From contig JACPQW010000188.1 of the NCBI GenBank assembly GCA_016190285.1, positions 1-32,941 on the forward strand: 32,941 nt of DNA, given 5' to 3'. The notes under the pieces were generated by a model, which was not told where the DNA came from, ran no database searches, and saw only the letters and a program-made list of their open reading frames with translations. Positions 15,736-24,756 of the stretch are shown one piece after another; positions within the stretch are counted from its first letter, which is position 1, and every line of letters starts with the position of its first letter. This DNA is from Candidatus Methylomirabilis oxygeniifera (GTDB taxonomy: Bacteria; Methylomirabilota; Methylomirabilia; Methylomirabilales; Methylomirabilaceae). The translations under genes and the position numbers were made by a program.

Positions 15736-17004
15736 ATGCACGCAAGAAAGATCGTTGTCCTGTGTGGGTTCATGGCCGCTATAATCTTCAGTGCGGGTTG
15801 CGCGACCACACTGTCGAAGGTCGCCTATATCGTCTCAGAAGACCAGGGAACAACCTCAGTCCTGGTTCAGAACGCCGATGGCAGTAATCCCGTCCGCGTT
15901 CCGGGCCTATCCGGGGCAATCTCGGAGATCGCCATGTCGCCTAGTGGCCAGCGGCTGGCCTATGTGACTGGCGGAACCACCACCGGCCTCGAACAGGTGT
16001 TTGTCGCCGAGCTGGATGAACACAGTAACATCGTAGGGGTCAGGCGCAACGTTTCGGATGAACCGCCGACTGCGAGAAGCTTCTCGCCGAAGTTCCTCGA
16101 CGACAATCATCTCCTGTATCTTTCGGAGAACCAGGGTGACCGGATTCTGGTTCTGATAGATTTACTCACCGGAGGTAAGCAGAAGATCTCCGCGATCAGC
16201 GGAACGATCGACACGGTGATCCGGTACAACATTGATGACAAAGACGCCCTCTTTTTTGGACTGAACAAGGAGATGCGACGATTTGACCTTCCGACCGGGC
16301 CGCTTCGGTCGGTTGTGGCGAATACGGGGAGCGTCTCCGCGCTGGCCTATGAGAAGATGGGGATTTTTGAGAATTCCCTTATTTTTAGTGCTCAGGTCAC
16401 TCCCGAGGAACGGGTCATCTCACACATGCGTCTGGATGGAACAGGGCTCAAGGCTGTTGCTGAGGTCCCCTCTGAACTGGTCTTTTCGATCATCAGGCTG
16501 GCGCAGGAACCGGCATCGCGGGTCCAGCGATTCAGTCTGTTTGACTTCACTCTGGTGACAAGGCCCGAGGACGAGGCAGACCTGATTACGCTGGAAGGCT
16601 ACGAGATAACCGCACAGAAGATCACTGAACGGCACCTCTTCTGGGTCGTGCGAGATCTGCGGAGCCCGGACCTGGTCCGTGCGGTCTACGCGGCGAAGGG
16701 CTTAGAGGATCTTAGAACAGGCGCCCACGGAAGATCAGTCTACCTCGCATCGACGGGGAATACGCTGGTCTGGTATGATCCTGCCAACCAAAAGATATGG
16801 GGCGTGCCGATCGACCAGATCGGTGGGAATCCGGTCGATCTCTCGGCCGGCGTGACCAGGGTGGCCGATCGTCCTTTCTCGATTTCAGCAAACAATATCG
16901 GCGTAGTTACTGAAGAGGGGAAGCTCTATTTGCTTTCAACCAACCGCACGTCGCCGCCACGCTTGCTGGGGCAGGGAATTCACATGAGCATCACCCGCCC
17001 GTGA
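15736..17004 (+). CDS. Lipoprotein with TolB-like beta-propeller repeats (unknown)
   Basis: 422 residues with AAGGAG about ten bases before ATG 15736. The N-terminus is a lipoprotein signal: basic start, hydrophobic core LCGFMAAIIF, and lipobox FSAGC with Cys22. The mature part has repeated WD40/TolB-like blades, for example ADGSNPVRVPGLSGAISEIAMSPSGQRLAYVTGG and FSPKFLDDNHLLYLSENQGD. It is expected to be membrane-anchored, on the periplasmic side if the cell is diderm. The propeller suggests a binding or scaffold role; no enzymatic motif is visible. It stands alone between the heme operon and ilvD with its own ribosome site. Confidence 0.8.
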   Translation: MHARKIVVLCGFMAAIIFSAGCATTLSKVAYIVSEDQGTTSVLVQNADGSNPVRVPGLSGAISEIAMSPSGQRLAYVTGGTTTGLEQVFVAELDEHSNIVGVRRNVSDEPPTARSFSPKFLDDNHLLYLSENQGDRILVLIDLLTGGKQKISAISGTIDTVIRYNIDDKDALFFGLNKEMRRFDLPTGPLRSVVANTGSVSALAYEKMGIFENSLIFSAQVTPEERVISHMRLDGTGLKAVAEVPSELVFSIIRLAQEPASRVQRFSLFDFTLVTRPEDEADLITLEGYEITAQKITERHLFWVVRDLRSPDLVRAVYAAKGLEDLRTGAHGRSVYLASTGNTLVWYDPANQKIWGVPIDQIGGNPVDLSAGVTRVADRPFSISANNIGVVTEEGKLYLLSTNRTSPPRLLGQGIHMSITRP

Positions 17005-17067
17005 CTCGCCTCCACGTCGCGAGGGGAGAATGCAGGCAAAGGGCGCTGTATAGTTGAGGAGGAAGTG

Positions 17068-18741
17068 ATGACGTTCGATCCGAGGCATAAGAGCCGTACG
17101 CTGTTGGATGGGCCGGACCGTGCCCCGGCACGGGCGATGCTGAAGGCCATCGGTTTTAAAGATGAAGATCTTGCGCGACCGCTCGTCGGCGTGGCCCACT
17201 GCTGGATCGAGGTCATGCCCTGCAACTTCAACCACCGAACGCTGGCTGAGCGGGTCAAGGCAGGCATTCGGGCGGCCGGTGGAACGCCGATCGAGTACAA
17301 CACGATCGGAATTTCCGATGGGATCTCCATGGGCACCGAAGGGATGAAGACGTCCCTGGTGAGCCGGGAGGTTGTAGCCGACTCCGTCGAATTGGTGGCC
17401 AGAGGACACCTGTTTGACGGCTTAGTCGCTATCTCCGGCTGCGATAAAACGATTCCTGGTACGGTCATGGCGCTGGCCCGCCTGAATATTCCCGGCCTCA
17501 TGCTCTATAGCGGCTCCACCGCCTTCGGCGAGTACGAGGGCCGCCATCTCACGATCCAGGATGTCTTTGAGGCAGTGGGCGCCTACAATGTCGGTAAGAT
17601 GCCGTCCGAGGAGCTTCGCGTCATTGAGAACTGCGCCTGCCCCGGTGCGGGCGCCTGCGGCGGCCAGTTCACGGCCAATACCATGTCTACCGCCTTTGAG
17701 ATGCTGGGCATCTCGCCCATGGGCTGGAATGGCGTCCCGGCGACGGATGCCCGGAAGGAAGAGGTGGCCTTCGAGAGCGGAAAGCTGGTCATGGAGCTGC
17801 TGCGGCAAGGTATTACACCCAAGCAGATCCTTACCCGCAACGCCTTTCGCAACGCCATTGCCGGTGTCATGGCCACGGGAGGATCTACCAACGCTGTGCT
17901 TCACCTCATCGCTGTCGCCAAGGTCGTCGGTGTCAAGCTGTCGTTGGACGATTTCGATCGAATCTCCAAAAAGACCCCGCTCCTGGCTGACCTGAAGCCG
18001 TGGGGACGCTTTACTGCTCCGGACATGTACATGGCGGGCGGCATGCCGGTGGTGGCTAAACGACTGTTGGATGCCGGTATTCTGCATGCCGACGAGCTGA
18101 CGGTCACCGGTAAGACGATCGGTAAGGAGGCACGGGCTGCTCGCGAGACCCGCGGACAAGTCGTGATCTATCCGCTCCTGAAGCCGATCAAACCGACCGG
18201 GGGGATGGTCATCCTGAGAGGTAATCTTGCGCCGGACGGGTGTGTGGCCAAGGTCGCCGGTCACGAGCGGATGATCCATCGAGGTCCGGCGCGGGTCTTC
18301 AACCGGGAAGAGGACGCCTTCACCGCCGTCAAGGACGGGAAGATCAAGGCGGGCGACGTAGTTGTCATCCGCTACGAGGGGCCCAAGGGCGGGCCGGGGA
18401 TGCGTGAGATGCTCGGCGTGACCGGGGCGCTTGCCGGCGCCGGCCTTCTGGACTCGGTGGCGCTGATGACGGATGGACGCTTTTCGGGCGCCACGCATGG
18501 CCTGATGGTCGGTCACATCGCCCCTGAGGCTGCGGTGGGCGGACCGATCGCCGCACTGCGCACCGGCGACACCGTACTCCTCGATATCAACAAGCGCCGC
18601 CTGGACGTCGAGCTGTCGGCCGCCGAACTGAAGCGGCGACTCCGAACATGGAAGCCGCCCGCCCCCCGCTATAAGAGCGGTGTGATGGCCAAGTACGCCC
18701 GCGCGGTCTCCTCCGCCTCAGAAGGCGCGGTCACCGATTGA
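17068..18741 (+). CDS. ilvD: Dihydroxy-acid dehydratase
   Basis: 557 residues. ATG 17068 has AGGAGG five bases upstream; a GTG directly before it would add one residue. Iron-sulfur ligands are visible in three motifs: [16 protein letters not shown] and [16 protein letters not shown]. The C-terminal signature [21 protein letters not shown] is intact. The three-cysteine pattern and 557-residue length look like the IlvD subgroup with a 2Fe-2S cluster, though I cannot be sure of cluster type from sequence. It dehydrates 2,3-dihydroxy-isovalerate and -methylvalerate in valine, isoleucine and leucine synthesis. No other ilv gene is near. Confidence 0.96.
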   Translation: MTFDPRHKSRTLLDGPDRAPARAMLKAIGFKDEDLARPLVGVAHCWIEVMPCNFNHRTLAERVKAGIRAAGGTPIEYNTIGISDGISMGTEGMKTSLVSREVVADSVELVARGHLFDGLVAISGCDKTIPGTVMALARLNIPGLMLYSGSTAFGEYEGRHLTIQDVFEAVGAYNVGKMPSEELRVIENCACPGAGACGGQFTANTMSTAFEMLGISPMGWNGVPATDARKEEVAFESGKLVMELLRQGITPKQILTRNAFRNAIAGVMATGGSTNAVLHLIAVAKVVGVKLSLDDFDRISKKTPLLADLKPWGRFTAPDMYMAGGMPVVAKRLLDAGILHADELTVTGKTIGKEARAARETRGQVVIYPLLKPIKPTGGMVILRGNLAPDGCVAKVAGHERMIHRGPARVFNREEDAFTAVKDGKIKAGDVVVIRYEGPKGGPGMREMLGVTGALAGAGLLDSVALMTDGRFSGATHGLMVGHIAPEAAVGGPIAALRTGDTVLLDINKRRLDVELSAAELKRRLRTWKPPAPRYKSGVMAKYARAVSSASEGAVTD

Positions 18742-18765
18742 GAAGCTGTCAGCACCAGGCGCAAA

Positions 18766-18824
18766 AGGCTGAAGGTAGATAGACTGAAGGTTTCGAGAAT
18801 TCTTAAGCCTTCAGTCTTCAGCCT
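18766..18824. repeat. Imperfect inverted repeat after ilvD
   Basis: The left part AGGCTGAAG...GACTGAAGG (18766-18790, with a 7-base insert) is complementary to CCTTCAGTCTTCAGCCT at 18808-18824. The transcript would fold into a bulged hairpin ahead of the DedA gene. There is no clean T tract, so it is either a weak terminator or a member of the ctgaagg-type intergenic repeats. Confidence 0.55.
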
Positions 18825-18857
18825 AACCACCTGCTTTTAACGTTGAGGGCTGCTGAG

Positions 18858-19493
18858 ATGGAATGGCTCTGGAGTCTGTTTCATACTATCTATGATGTAG
18901 AGGGCTTAGTCCGCGTCGGCGGCCTCATGGCGCTTATCGCCATCATCTTTGCGGAGACCGGCCTGCTGGTTGGCTTCTTTTTGCCGGGTGATTCCCTGTT
19001 GGTCACCGCAGGACTGTTCGCGGTCAACGGTCATCTGGAGTTATGGAGTCTGTTCCTCTTCGTCAGCCTGGCCGCCATCGTGGGCGATGCCGTCGGCTAC
19101 TTCCTTGGCACAAGGACTGGCCCCAGAATCTTCTCCAGAGACGACTCCCTCCTTTTTCATAAGAAACATCTTGTCAGCACCAAAGCGTTCTATGATCGCC
19201 ATGGCGGCATCACCATCGTCCTCGCCCGGTTCATGCCGATCCTTCGCACCTTTGCGCCGATTGTCGCAGGAGTCGGCAACATGCAGTACGGTCGATTTGC
19301 CCTCTACAACGTGATGGGAGGGGTCGGATGGGTTGTCAGTCTGACCTCCATCGGCTACTTCCTCGGAAAGACCATCCCGGATATTGACCGATATATCCAT
19401 GTTGTCATCGCCGCAGTGATCCTGCTTTCCTTGATTCCCGGGATAGTCGCATTTCTGAGAAGCAGGCAGCGGGCTCGCACGCTTTCTCTGTAA
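18858..19493 (+). CDS. DedA/VTT-domain membrane protein
   Basis: 211 residues from ATG 18858 (GAGGG upstream); an in-frame TTG at 18843 is less likely. The family pattern is clear: an N-terminal segment with FAETGLLVGFFLPGDSLLV, a re-entrant-like GDAVGYFLGTRTGPRIF, then the charged ITIVLARFMPILRTFAPIVAGVG motif and two hydrophobic C-terminal segments. DedA proteins sit in the inner membrane. Members have been linked to undecaprenyl-phosphate or phospholipid flipping, membrane homeostasis and drug resistance; the substrate here is unknown. The C-terminus is basic, as expected for a cytoplasmic end. Confidence 0.92.
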   Translation: MEWLWSLFHTIYDVEGLVRVGGLMALIAIIFAETGLLVGFFLPGDSLLVTAGLFAVNGHLELWSLFLFVSLAAIVGDAVGYFLGTRTGPRIFSRDDSLLFHKKHLVSTKAFYDRHGGITIVLARFMPILRTFAPIVAGVGNMQYGRFALYNVMGGVGWVVSLTSIGYFLGKTIPDIDRYIHVVIAAVILLSLIPGIVAFLRSRQRARTLSL

Positions 19494-19953
19494 TCCCCCC
19501 ATGGGGTGGGAGCCATTAGCTTTCAGCGGTCAGCTATTAGCTTTTCCGGTCCGTTCTCGGCTTTTTGTGAGGCCAAGGGCTGAATTGTGATTGTTACACG
19601 CTAATTATTGAATTGCTCTGCGCTTTTCTCCAATTTGGCCTTACCCTGTTAATCGGGTGGGGCTGCCGTTTTTTTAGGCTTGCCTCTCTTCAAGAGGCGG
19701 GTTATCTTTACTATGTATCTGGCGAGTCTGCCGGTTGATGACATCGGCTTGGCGTAAGCGAATCGAGATGATTCAGTAAGGGAACGTCAACCGGTTCCTC
19801 CTCCACGCGAACGTCTCTTCGCGGGCGATCATCCGAGACAATACCGATAGCGACAAGCTCTTTACCGTTTGGGACACCGCAGTATAAGATTTTCCTGTCT
19901 TCATGATGGCTGGGTCTGCCCTCTCCACGCGGTATCGATGATGGTTGACGGCA
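19494..19953. other. Intergenic region of 460 bases with a start-less minus-strand frame
   Basis: The left part has a CCCCATGGGG palindrome (19497-19506) and two AGCTATTAGC/AGCCATTAGC-type segments resembling scattered intergenic repeats. From 19959 down to the TAG at 19711 the minus strand is open for 82 codons and reads plausibly (KILYCGVPNGKELVAIGIVS, then RVEEEPVDVPLLNHLDSLTP), but it has no ATG or TTG and its only GTG is late. It may be a gene remnant or chance. No clear promoter for the JAMM gene was found. Confidence 0.35.
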
Positions 19954-20484
19954 ATGGATCTATATCTTAGCGAGAATGCCTTCGTCGGACTGTTGGTCTC
20001 GACGATCGAGGTCTATCGAAAAGAGTGCTTCGGCGTGCTCCTGGGCCAGGCGACGTCCGACCGGGTTCTGGTCGATTTCGTCGTGCCGTACCAGACAGCC
20101 AACCGAAAGTTTCGTGAGGTACATGTCGATCTGATGCGGAGTCAACGGGTCGAGGAAGCCGTCAGGGGTACGTCGCGCTGGGAGTGCGTGGGCGACTACC
20201 ACTCGCACCCGATGTACGGCACCGTTCGCGCAACGACCACGCTGAGCAAGGTCGATAAGAGTTTCTTCAAGGATGGGAATATCGCGATTGTGGTGGCCAT
20301 TAACGATTCGGCACGCCAGCAGCGGTGGAGCTACGTGCAGGGTGGCGGGGTGTCCGGCAGCATTAACGGGTACAACATCCGAATTGCCGGATACCATAAG
20401 GCAGATGGAACCATCGAGCGAGCGCCAGTCCATTGCCCTTACGCCATAGGGTTTCAGGCCAAGGAGCTGAACGACAAGGAGTGA
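19954..20484 (+). CDS. JAMM/MPN-type (M67) metalloprotease-like protein
   Basis: 176 residues from ATG 19954; TTG 19945 would add three. Candidate zinc-site residues of the JAMM motif are visible: Glu24 (KECFGVLLG), His83 and His85 (YHSHP), Ser98 and Asp101 (LSKVD). Between the second histidine and the serine there are 12 residues instead of the usual 7, so the loop is longer than canonical. JAMM enzymes cut isopeptide bonds after ubiquitin-like proteins, or act on sulfur-carrier proteins or cysteine conjugates. No ThiS/MoaD or E1-like gene adjoins it. The next gene starts at or just after its stop, so they form a two-gene operon. Confidence 0.82.
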   Translation: MDLYLSENAFVGLLVSTIEVYRKECFGVLLGQATSDRVLVDFVVPYQTANRKFREVHVDLMRSQRVEEAVRGTSRWECVGDYHSHPMYGTVRATTTLSKVDKSFFKDGNIAIVVAINDSARQQRWSYVQGGGVSGSINGYNIRIAGYHKADGTIERAPVHCPYAIGFQAKELNDKE

Positions 20485-21324
20485 GTGGTCGCCATGGCCA
20501 TGCGCTCACATGCGCAGCTCAAGGCGCTTCTGGATGAGTTGTATTGTCGCTATAGCCGGCCCGCCTTTCTCTCAACCGACCCCATCAGCATTCCCCATAA
20601 ATATCGTCGCCCGGACGATCGCGAGATCGCGGCCTTCGTTGCCGCAGCGCTTGCCTACGGCAACGTGAAGCAGATTCACCGCAGCGCCGAGGCGGCGCTT
20701 GAGGCGATGGGTGACAGCCCGGCCCGGTTCATTCGGCAATTCGATCCGGCTCGGGATCCGGCGCGATTCCGACACGTTGTCCATCGCTTCAACTCTGGTG
20801 TCGATCTGGCGATCCTTTGCTATCTACTCTATCAGGCAATTGCAGCAGCAGGATCGCTTCAGGCCTTCTTTCTCAAAGGGTACGATCCCGCTCACGACGA
20901 TATCGGGCCTGCCCTGACCAGCTTTGTTGAGCGGATGCTGTCGCTGGACGTTTCGCCGTTGTACCCTTCGGACATACTTCCGGCAAAAGCCGGAGACCGC
21001 TTCTTCTTCCCCTCGCCGGCGGGAGGGTCAGCCTGCAAGCGTCTCAATCTCTTCTTGCGCTGGATGGTGCGTCGCGGGGATGCGATCGATTTCGGCATCT
21101 GGACAGAGGTGTCGCCGGCGAAGCTGATCGTGCCCCTCGACACGCATGTCGCGCGAATCGCGCGGCAGCTCGGCCTGACCACAATTAAGCAGACCAACTG
21201 GCGAATGGCCAAAGAGGTGACGGAGCGGCTCCGTATTTTCGATCCTGAAGATCCCGTAAAGTACGACTTCGCCATCTGCCGCCTCGGTATCCTGAGGCAG
21301 CCGATCCCAGACCCGAATGACTAA
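20485..21324 (+). CDS. TIGR02757/DUF2400 family protein
   Basis: 279 residues from GTG 20485, directly after the upstream stop and three bases from AAGGAG; ATG 20494 is an equally possible start at a 12-base spacing. Conserved family features: an N-terminal LKALLDELYCRYSRPAFLSTDPISIPHKY, then DREIAAFVAAALAYGNVKQI, central KRLNLFLRWMVRRGDAIDFGIW, and PLDTHVARIARQLGLT near the end. The VPLDTHV stretch recalls the helix-hairpin-helix DNA glycosylase fold. No catalytic role has been established for the family that I know of. It is co-directional with the JAMM gene and translationally coupled to it. Confidence 0.88.
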   Translation: MVAMAMRSHAQLKALLDELYCRYSRPAFLSTDPISIPHKYRRPDDREIAAFVAAALAYGNVKQIHRSAEAALEAMGDSPARFIRQFDPARDPARFRHVVHRFNSGVDLAILCYLLYQAIAAAGSLQAFFLKGYDPAHDDIGPALTSFVERMLSLDVSPLYPSDILPAKAGDRFFFPSPAGGSACKRLNLFLRWMVRRGDAIDFGIWTEVSPAKLIVPLDTHVARIARQLGLTTIKQTNWRMAKEVTERLRIFDPEDPVKYDFAICRLGILRQPIPDPND

Positions 21325-21422
21325 AACTCCGCGCGTCGACCCAGCGGTGGGCGGCCTTCGACGCAGCTACAATGCGACTATGCTTGTTAGTGTTTGCCGG
21401 TCAACAGCGGTTCTGGAGAACC

Positions 21423-21451
21423 TTGACAAGTTCTTAGAAAGGCGGGAGAAT
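21423..21451 (+). promoter_or_regulatory. Possible sigma-70 promoter for the TIR gene
   Basis: A consensus TTGACA (21423-21428) is followed after 17 bases by GAGAAT (21446-21451), four of six matches to TATAAT. It lies about 150 bases before the TIR gene, in a 279-base gap otherwise without features, and would make a long 5' leader. Confidence 0.35.
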
Positions 21452-21603
21452 CGCCGCGAACATTGAAAGTGGTTGCACTCGGAATAGGCTGACCGATCTG
21501 CGCAACTAATGGCGCGGCGTAACGTGTCCACGCCATTGGGGCTGGGGCTTGCCCACCGCCAATCCGCAGCCCAGATAGACAAGCGAACCGTGGGGAGAAA
21601 CTC

Positions 21604-22755
21604 ATGACCAGTTCACAGGGTTTCTGGTCTTACATACACGCTGATGATATAACAGAGTGCGAACGCATCTCCAGGCTGGCGCGAGATGTTGCTGGCCAGT
21701 TCGAGATGCTGACGGGAGAGCCTCTGGCCTTGTTCCCCGATCGGGACGCGATCAAATGGGGTGAGAACTGGCAGAACAAAGTTGACTCCAGTCTCGCCTC
21801 CGTAGCATTCTTCATTCCAGTGTTAACGCCGCGGTTCTTCATGAGTCCGGAGTGCAGGAGAGAATTGCAGTTCTTCGCTCGTAAGGCCACTCAACTGGGA
21901 CTCAAAGAGCTTGTATTGCCGTTGCTCTATGTGGACGTTCCAGCTCTTCATGATGACACGCAACGGGACGACCTTGTTGCGCTCGTCCGCACGTTCCAAT
22001 GGGAAGACTGGCGGGAGTTGCGATTCGCTGATCTGTCAGCAGAAAGTTATCGTAAGGCGGTGGCTCGCCTAGCGGCACGACTCGTGGAAGCTAATAGGCA
22101 GGTCGAAACGGTCGATGTCGCAACCATTGCTCTAGAAGCTGAAGAGGCTACAGTCGGATCTGAGGATGACTCACCTGGGTATCTCGACCGAGTAGCATCA
22201 GCCGAGGACACCCTGCCGAAGCTTGTAGAAACAATCGAGGCGATCGGTCGTGATATCGAGCTGATTGGGCAGACAATGCAGGAAGCGATCGCCGACATTC
22301 AGCGGGGTGCGCCGCAAGCAAAAGGCTTTGCCGCGCGCTTACTAGTTGCCCGTAAAGTTGCACGTCAGCTTGCTGAACCGGCAGATCGTGTGTGGTCGTT
22401 TGGCAATGAATTCGTCTCTCAACTGCATGAGGTTGATCAAGGCTTCCGTGCCATCATTGAACGGGCGGCTTCGGAGGTCCAACAAAATCCAGACTCCAAA
22501 ACGGCAGTCTGCGCCTTTTTTGCCGCGGTTCGCTCCATGTCTACTTCCGCTCATGTTGGACTGGGATCTGCTCAGGGAATGATCGATGCCATCGGCCCTA
22601 TTGAGAAGATGTCAAGAGACTTGCGGCCGGTCCTGAGGCGGCTTCGGCAAGGGTTGACGACAATGGTTGAGGCCAGAGAAGTGAGTGACGAGTGGCTTCA
22701 CCTAATCGAGAGGTCCGGGATTAGCTGCGACGATCGACTGACCGATGCGAGTTGA
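21604..22755 (+). CDS. Stand-alone TIR-domain protein
   Basis: 383 residues from ATG 21604 with GGAG upstream. Residues about 5-165 are TIR-like: FWSYIHADD opening, ALFPDRDAIKWGENWQNKVDSSLASVAFFIPVLTPRFFMSPECRREL, with Glu87 in the position of the catalytic glutamate of NAD-cleaving TIR domains. The C-terminal 190 residues are predicted helical with no domain I recognise. Bacterial TIR proteins commonly serve as NADases in anti-phage abortive defence. The next genes are a restriction-modification pair, which supports a defence setting. No sensor partner (CBASS, Thoeris ThsA, NLR-like) is adjacent, so the trigger is unknown; the C-terminal part could be the sensor. Confidence 0.82.
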   Translation: MTSSQGFWSYIHADDITECERISRLARDVAGQFEMLTGEPLALFPDRDAIKWGENWQNKVDSSLASVAFFIPVLTPRFFMSPECRRELQFFARKATQLGLKELVLPLLYVDVPALHDDTQRDDLVALVRTFQWEDWRELRFADLSAESYRKAVARLAARLVEANRQVETVDVATIALEAEEATVGSEDDSPGYLDRVASAEDTLPKLVETIEAIGRDIELIGQTMQEAIADIQRGAPQAKGFAARLLVARKVARQLAEPADRVWSFGNEFVSQLHEVDQGFRAIIERAASEVQQNPDSKTAVCAFFAAVRSMSTSAHVGLGSAQGMIDAIGPIEKMSRDLRPVLRRLRQGLTTMVEAREVSDEWLHLIERSGISCDDRLTDAS

Positions 22756-22965
22756 ACCTTGCCGCTCAAGACTGCGCTGGAGCGGACGCCAGCGTCTGCT
22801 ACACGCGGCGCTGCGGCTTGGCAGCCGCTTTCTGTCCGGTGCGTCACACCTGGCATAACGCGGCTGCAGCAGTCAGTCGTCCACACGAGCACGCTCGCGC
22901 ATCCGTCCGCCGCTGACTCGCAGCCCGTCGGCTCAATTAAGAGACAAACCGAAATTTTATTTGCC

Positions 22966-23703
22966 ATGCCTATGAAACAGGATGATATGCTGCGAGACCT
23001 GCCGGCGCGTGCCGGTCGTGCGGTGGCCCATTACTGGGCAACCAGGGCTGCCCAACGCGACAGACAGAAGCAGACCGGAAAGGCCGACCAGGGGCTACGT
23101 AGCGCTGTGACCGGCGGTGCGCAGATGGATGGATTCATTGACCTCTTCACCGAACTCATCACGGCCGCCGGGATACCCGCGCAGTACGTCTTTCGGAGCA
23201 AGAACGTTGAGCTGCCGGGATTCTTCCGTCCCACAAAGGAATGGGACCTGCTCGTCATCCGCGAGAACACGCTTCTCGTTGCCATCGAAGCCAAGTCACA
23301 GGTCGGACCGTCGTTCGGCAACAACTTCAACAATCGAACCGAAGAGGCGATGGGCAGCGCGCTCGACCTCTGGACCGCGTATCGGGAACACGCCTACCTC
23401 GCAAGCCCTCAACCGTTCCTCGGCTACTTCTTTATGCTGGAAGACTGCGATGCATCCAACAGCCCGGTAAAAGTGCGGGAACCGCACTTTAAGGTCTTCC
23501 CGGAGTTTGTCGGCGCGTCGTATCGCCGTCGGTACGAACTCTTCTGCCGAAAGCTTGTTCTTGAGCGATACTACACAACATCAGCGTTCATCACCTCGAC
23601 GGTTGGAGACGGGAGCAGGGGTCTGTTTTCGACGCCGGCGGACGACCTCTCGATCGAGCGCTTTGCCAAGATTCTTGTCGGCCATGTGGCAGCCTTTGTG
23701 TGA
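22966..23703 (+). CDS. Type II restriction endonuclease, XhoI/PaeR7I family
   Basis: 245 residues from ATG 22966, close to the length I recall for PaeR7I and XhoI; the frame is open upstream from a TTG at 22759, but that part looks non-coding and contains hairpins. Family-like segments: HYWATR near the start, VTGGAQMDGFIDLF, FFRPTKEWDLLVI, and AIEAKSQVGPSFGNNFNNR. The PD-(D/E)xK site is Asp94, Glu108 and Lys110. XhoI-family enzymes cut C^TCGAG, and this is the expected but untested specificity. The methyltransferase gene starts four bases after the stop. The 210-base gap before it has paired segments around 22861-22923 and an AT-rich stretch just before the start. Confidence 0.88.
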   Translation: MPMKQDDMLRDLPARAGRAVAHYWATRAAQRDRQKQTGKADQGLRSAVTGGAQMDGFIDLFTELITAAGIPAQYVFRSKNVELPGFFRPTKEWDLLVIRENTLLVAIEAKSQVGPSFGNNFNNRTEEAMGSALDLWTAYREHAYLASPQPFLGYFFMLEDCDASNSPVKVREPHFKVFPEFVGASYRRRYELFCRKLVLERYYTTSAFITSTVGDGSRGLFSTPADDLSIERFAKILVGHVAAFV

Positions 23704-23707
23704 ACAG

Positions 23708-24616
23708 ATGGGAATAACGACGCACAGGCTGATCCACGGGGATTCGCGGGATCTCTCGTTCCTGCCGGACGCCTCAGTCCATCTCGTAGTGACTTCACCG
23801 CCGTATTGGAATCTCAAGCGGTATAACGAAAACCCAGACCAGCTTGGGCACATTCAGGATTACGAAGCATTCCTGTTTGAGTTGGAGAAGGTATGGCGGC
23901 ATGTCTATCGAATTCTCGTGCCCGGCGGTCGTTTAGTCTGCGTGGTCGGAGACGTGTGCGTTGCGCGGCGCGATTTTGGCCGGCACCTGGTGTTTCCGCT
24001 GCACGCCGATATTTGCGTCGTGTGTCGGCGGATCGGATTTGACAACTTAAACCCCATCATCTGGCACAAGATCGCTAATGCTTCCTATGAAGTCGAGAAC
24101 GGGTCCAAGTTTCTTGGGAAGCCTTACGAGCCGAACGCCATCATTAAGAATGATATGGAATTCATCCTGATGCAGCGAAAACCCGGCGGGTACAGGAAGC
24201 CAACGAATAAGCAGCGCGATATGAGCCGCATTGATAAAGATGAGTTTAACCGATGGTTCCAGCAGATATGGACGATCCCAGGTGCTTCGACTAAACGGCA
24301 TCCCGCACCGTTCCCATTGGAACTTGCCACTCGTCTGATTCGTATGTTCTCCTTCACTGGCGACACCGTATTAGATCCTTTTTGCGGTTCCGGGACTACA
24401 ATGGTTGCGGCTCTGCGGATAGGCCGAAACAGCATCGGTGTCGAGATCGATCCGGAGTATTGCCGAATGGCGGCACGCTACCTCAAAGCTGAGGCCAGCG
24501 ATCTTTTCTCGACCGTCACGCTCCTGTTTGAAAAGATGGCTACCGAAACAGCGAGCCTGGTAAAGGAGGATCGAGCCCTGCATGAAGTTCGGCCAGCCAG
24601 GAAAAAACTTGGATAG
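23708..24616 (+). CDS. DNA methyltransferase of the XhoI-like system (beta class)
   Basis: 302 residues from ATG 23708; ATG 23684, overlapping the nuclease gene, is an alternative. Motif IV TSPPYW is at residues 29-34 and the AdoMet-binding motif I DPFCGSGTT at 223-231. This order defines the beta class of amino-methyltransferases (N4-cytosine or N6-adenine); TSPPYW is frequent in both. A central segment with KPYEPNAIIKNDMEFILMQRKPGGY is conserved in related enzymes. It should protect the site cut by the upstream nuclease. The longer open frame reaching back to 23507 only shadows the nuclease gene. Confidence 0.9.
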   Translation: MGITTHRLIHGDSRDLSFLPDASVHLVVTSPPYWNLKRYNENPDQLGHIQDYEAFLFELEKVWRHVYRILVPGGRLVCVVGDVCVARRDFGRHLVFPLHADICVVCRRIGFDNLNPIIWHKIANASYEVENGSKFLGKPYEPNAIIKNDMEFILMQRKPGGYRKPTNKQRDMSRIDKDEFNRWFQQIWTIPGASTKRHPAPFPLELATRLIRMFSFTGDTVLDPFCGSGTTMVAALRIGRNSIGVEIDPEYCRMAARYLKAEASDLFSTVTLLFEKMATETASLVKEDRALHEVRPARKKLG

Positions 24617-24692
24617 GCCAACAATCGCATGTAGCGGGCGGCGATGACGGCGGGATCAACTCTCCAGGGCCAGGACACGCAGGATCTTGAGC

Positions 24693-24750
24693 GGTCGGGG
24701 AGATAGGTAACAAAAAAGTCCGGGGACATGGGTTACACCTTGTGACGTGT
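24693..24750. mobile_element. Possible insertion-sequence end (remnant)
   Basis: Two direct, slightly diverged copies lie at 24693-24711 (GGTCGGGGAGATAGGTAAC) and 24717-24736 (AGTCCGGGGACATGGGTTAC). Repeated blocks of this shape occur at ends of several IS families; I recall IS481- and IS1202-like elements but cannot confirm. The block abuts the broken symporter fragment that starts at 24757. No transposase gene remains. The rest of the 547-base gap (24617-25163) is covered by the next two entries or shows nothing. Confidence 0.35.
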
Positions 24751-24756
24751 TAACCT

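Noticed and set aside
22759-22965. N-terminal extension of the restriction endonuclease and a possible attC-like recombination site
   Set aside because: The extension uses a TTG start and has no family similarity, while ATG 22966 gives the expected family length. The segment has paired arms, but the GCATAAC box does not fit the RYYYAAC core of integron attC sites and no integrase is present.
24478-24729. 83-codon minus-strand frame as a transposase fragment
   Set aside because: The second half is antisense to the methyltransferase gene and no transposase motif is visible. Only the direct repeats are kept as an IS-end candidate.
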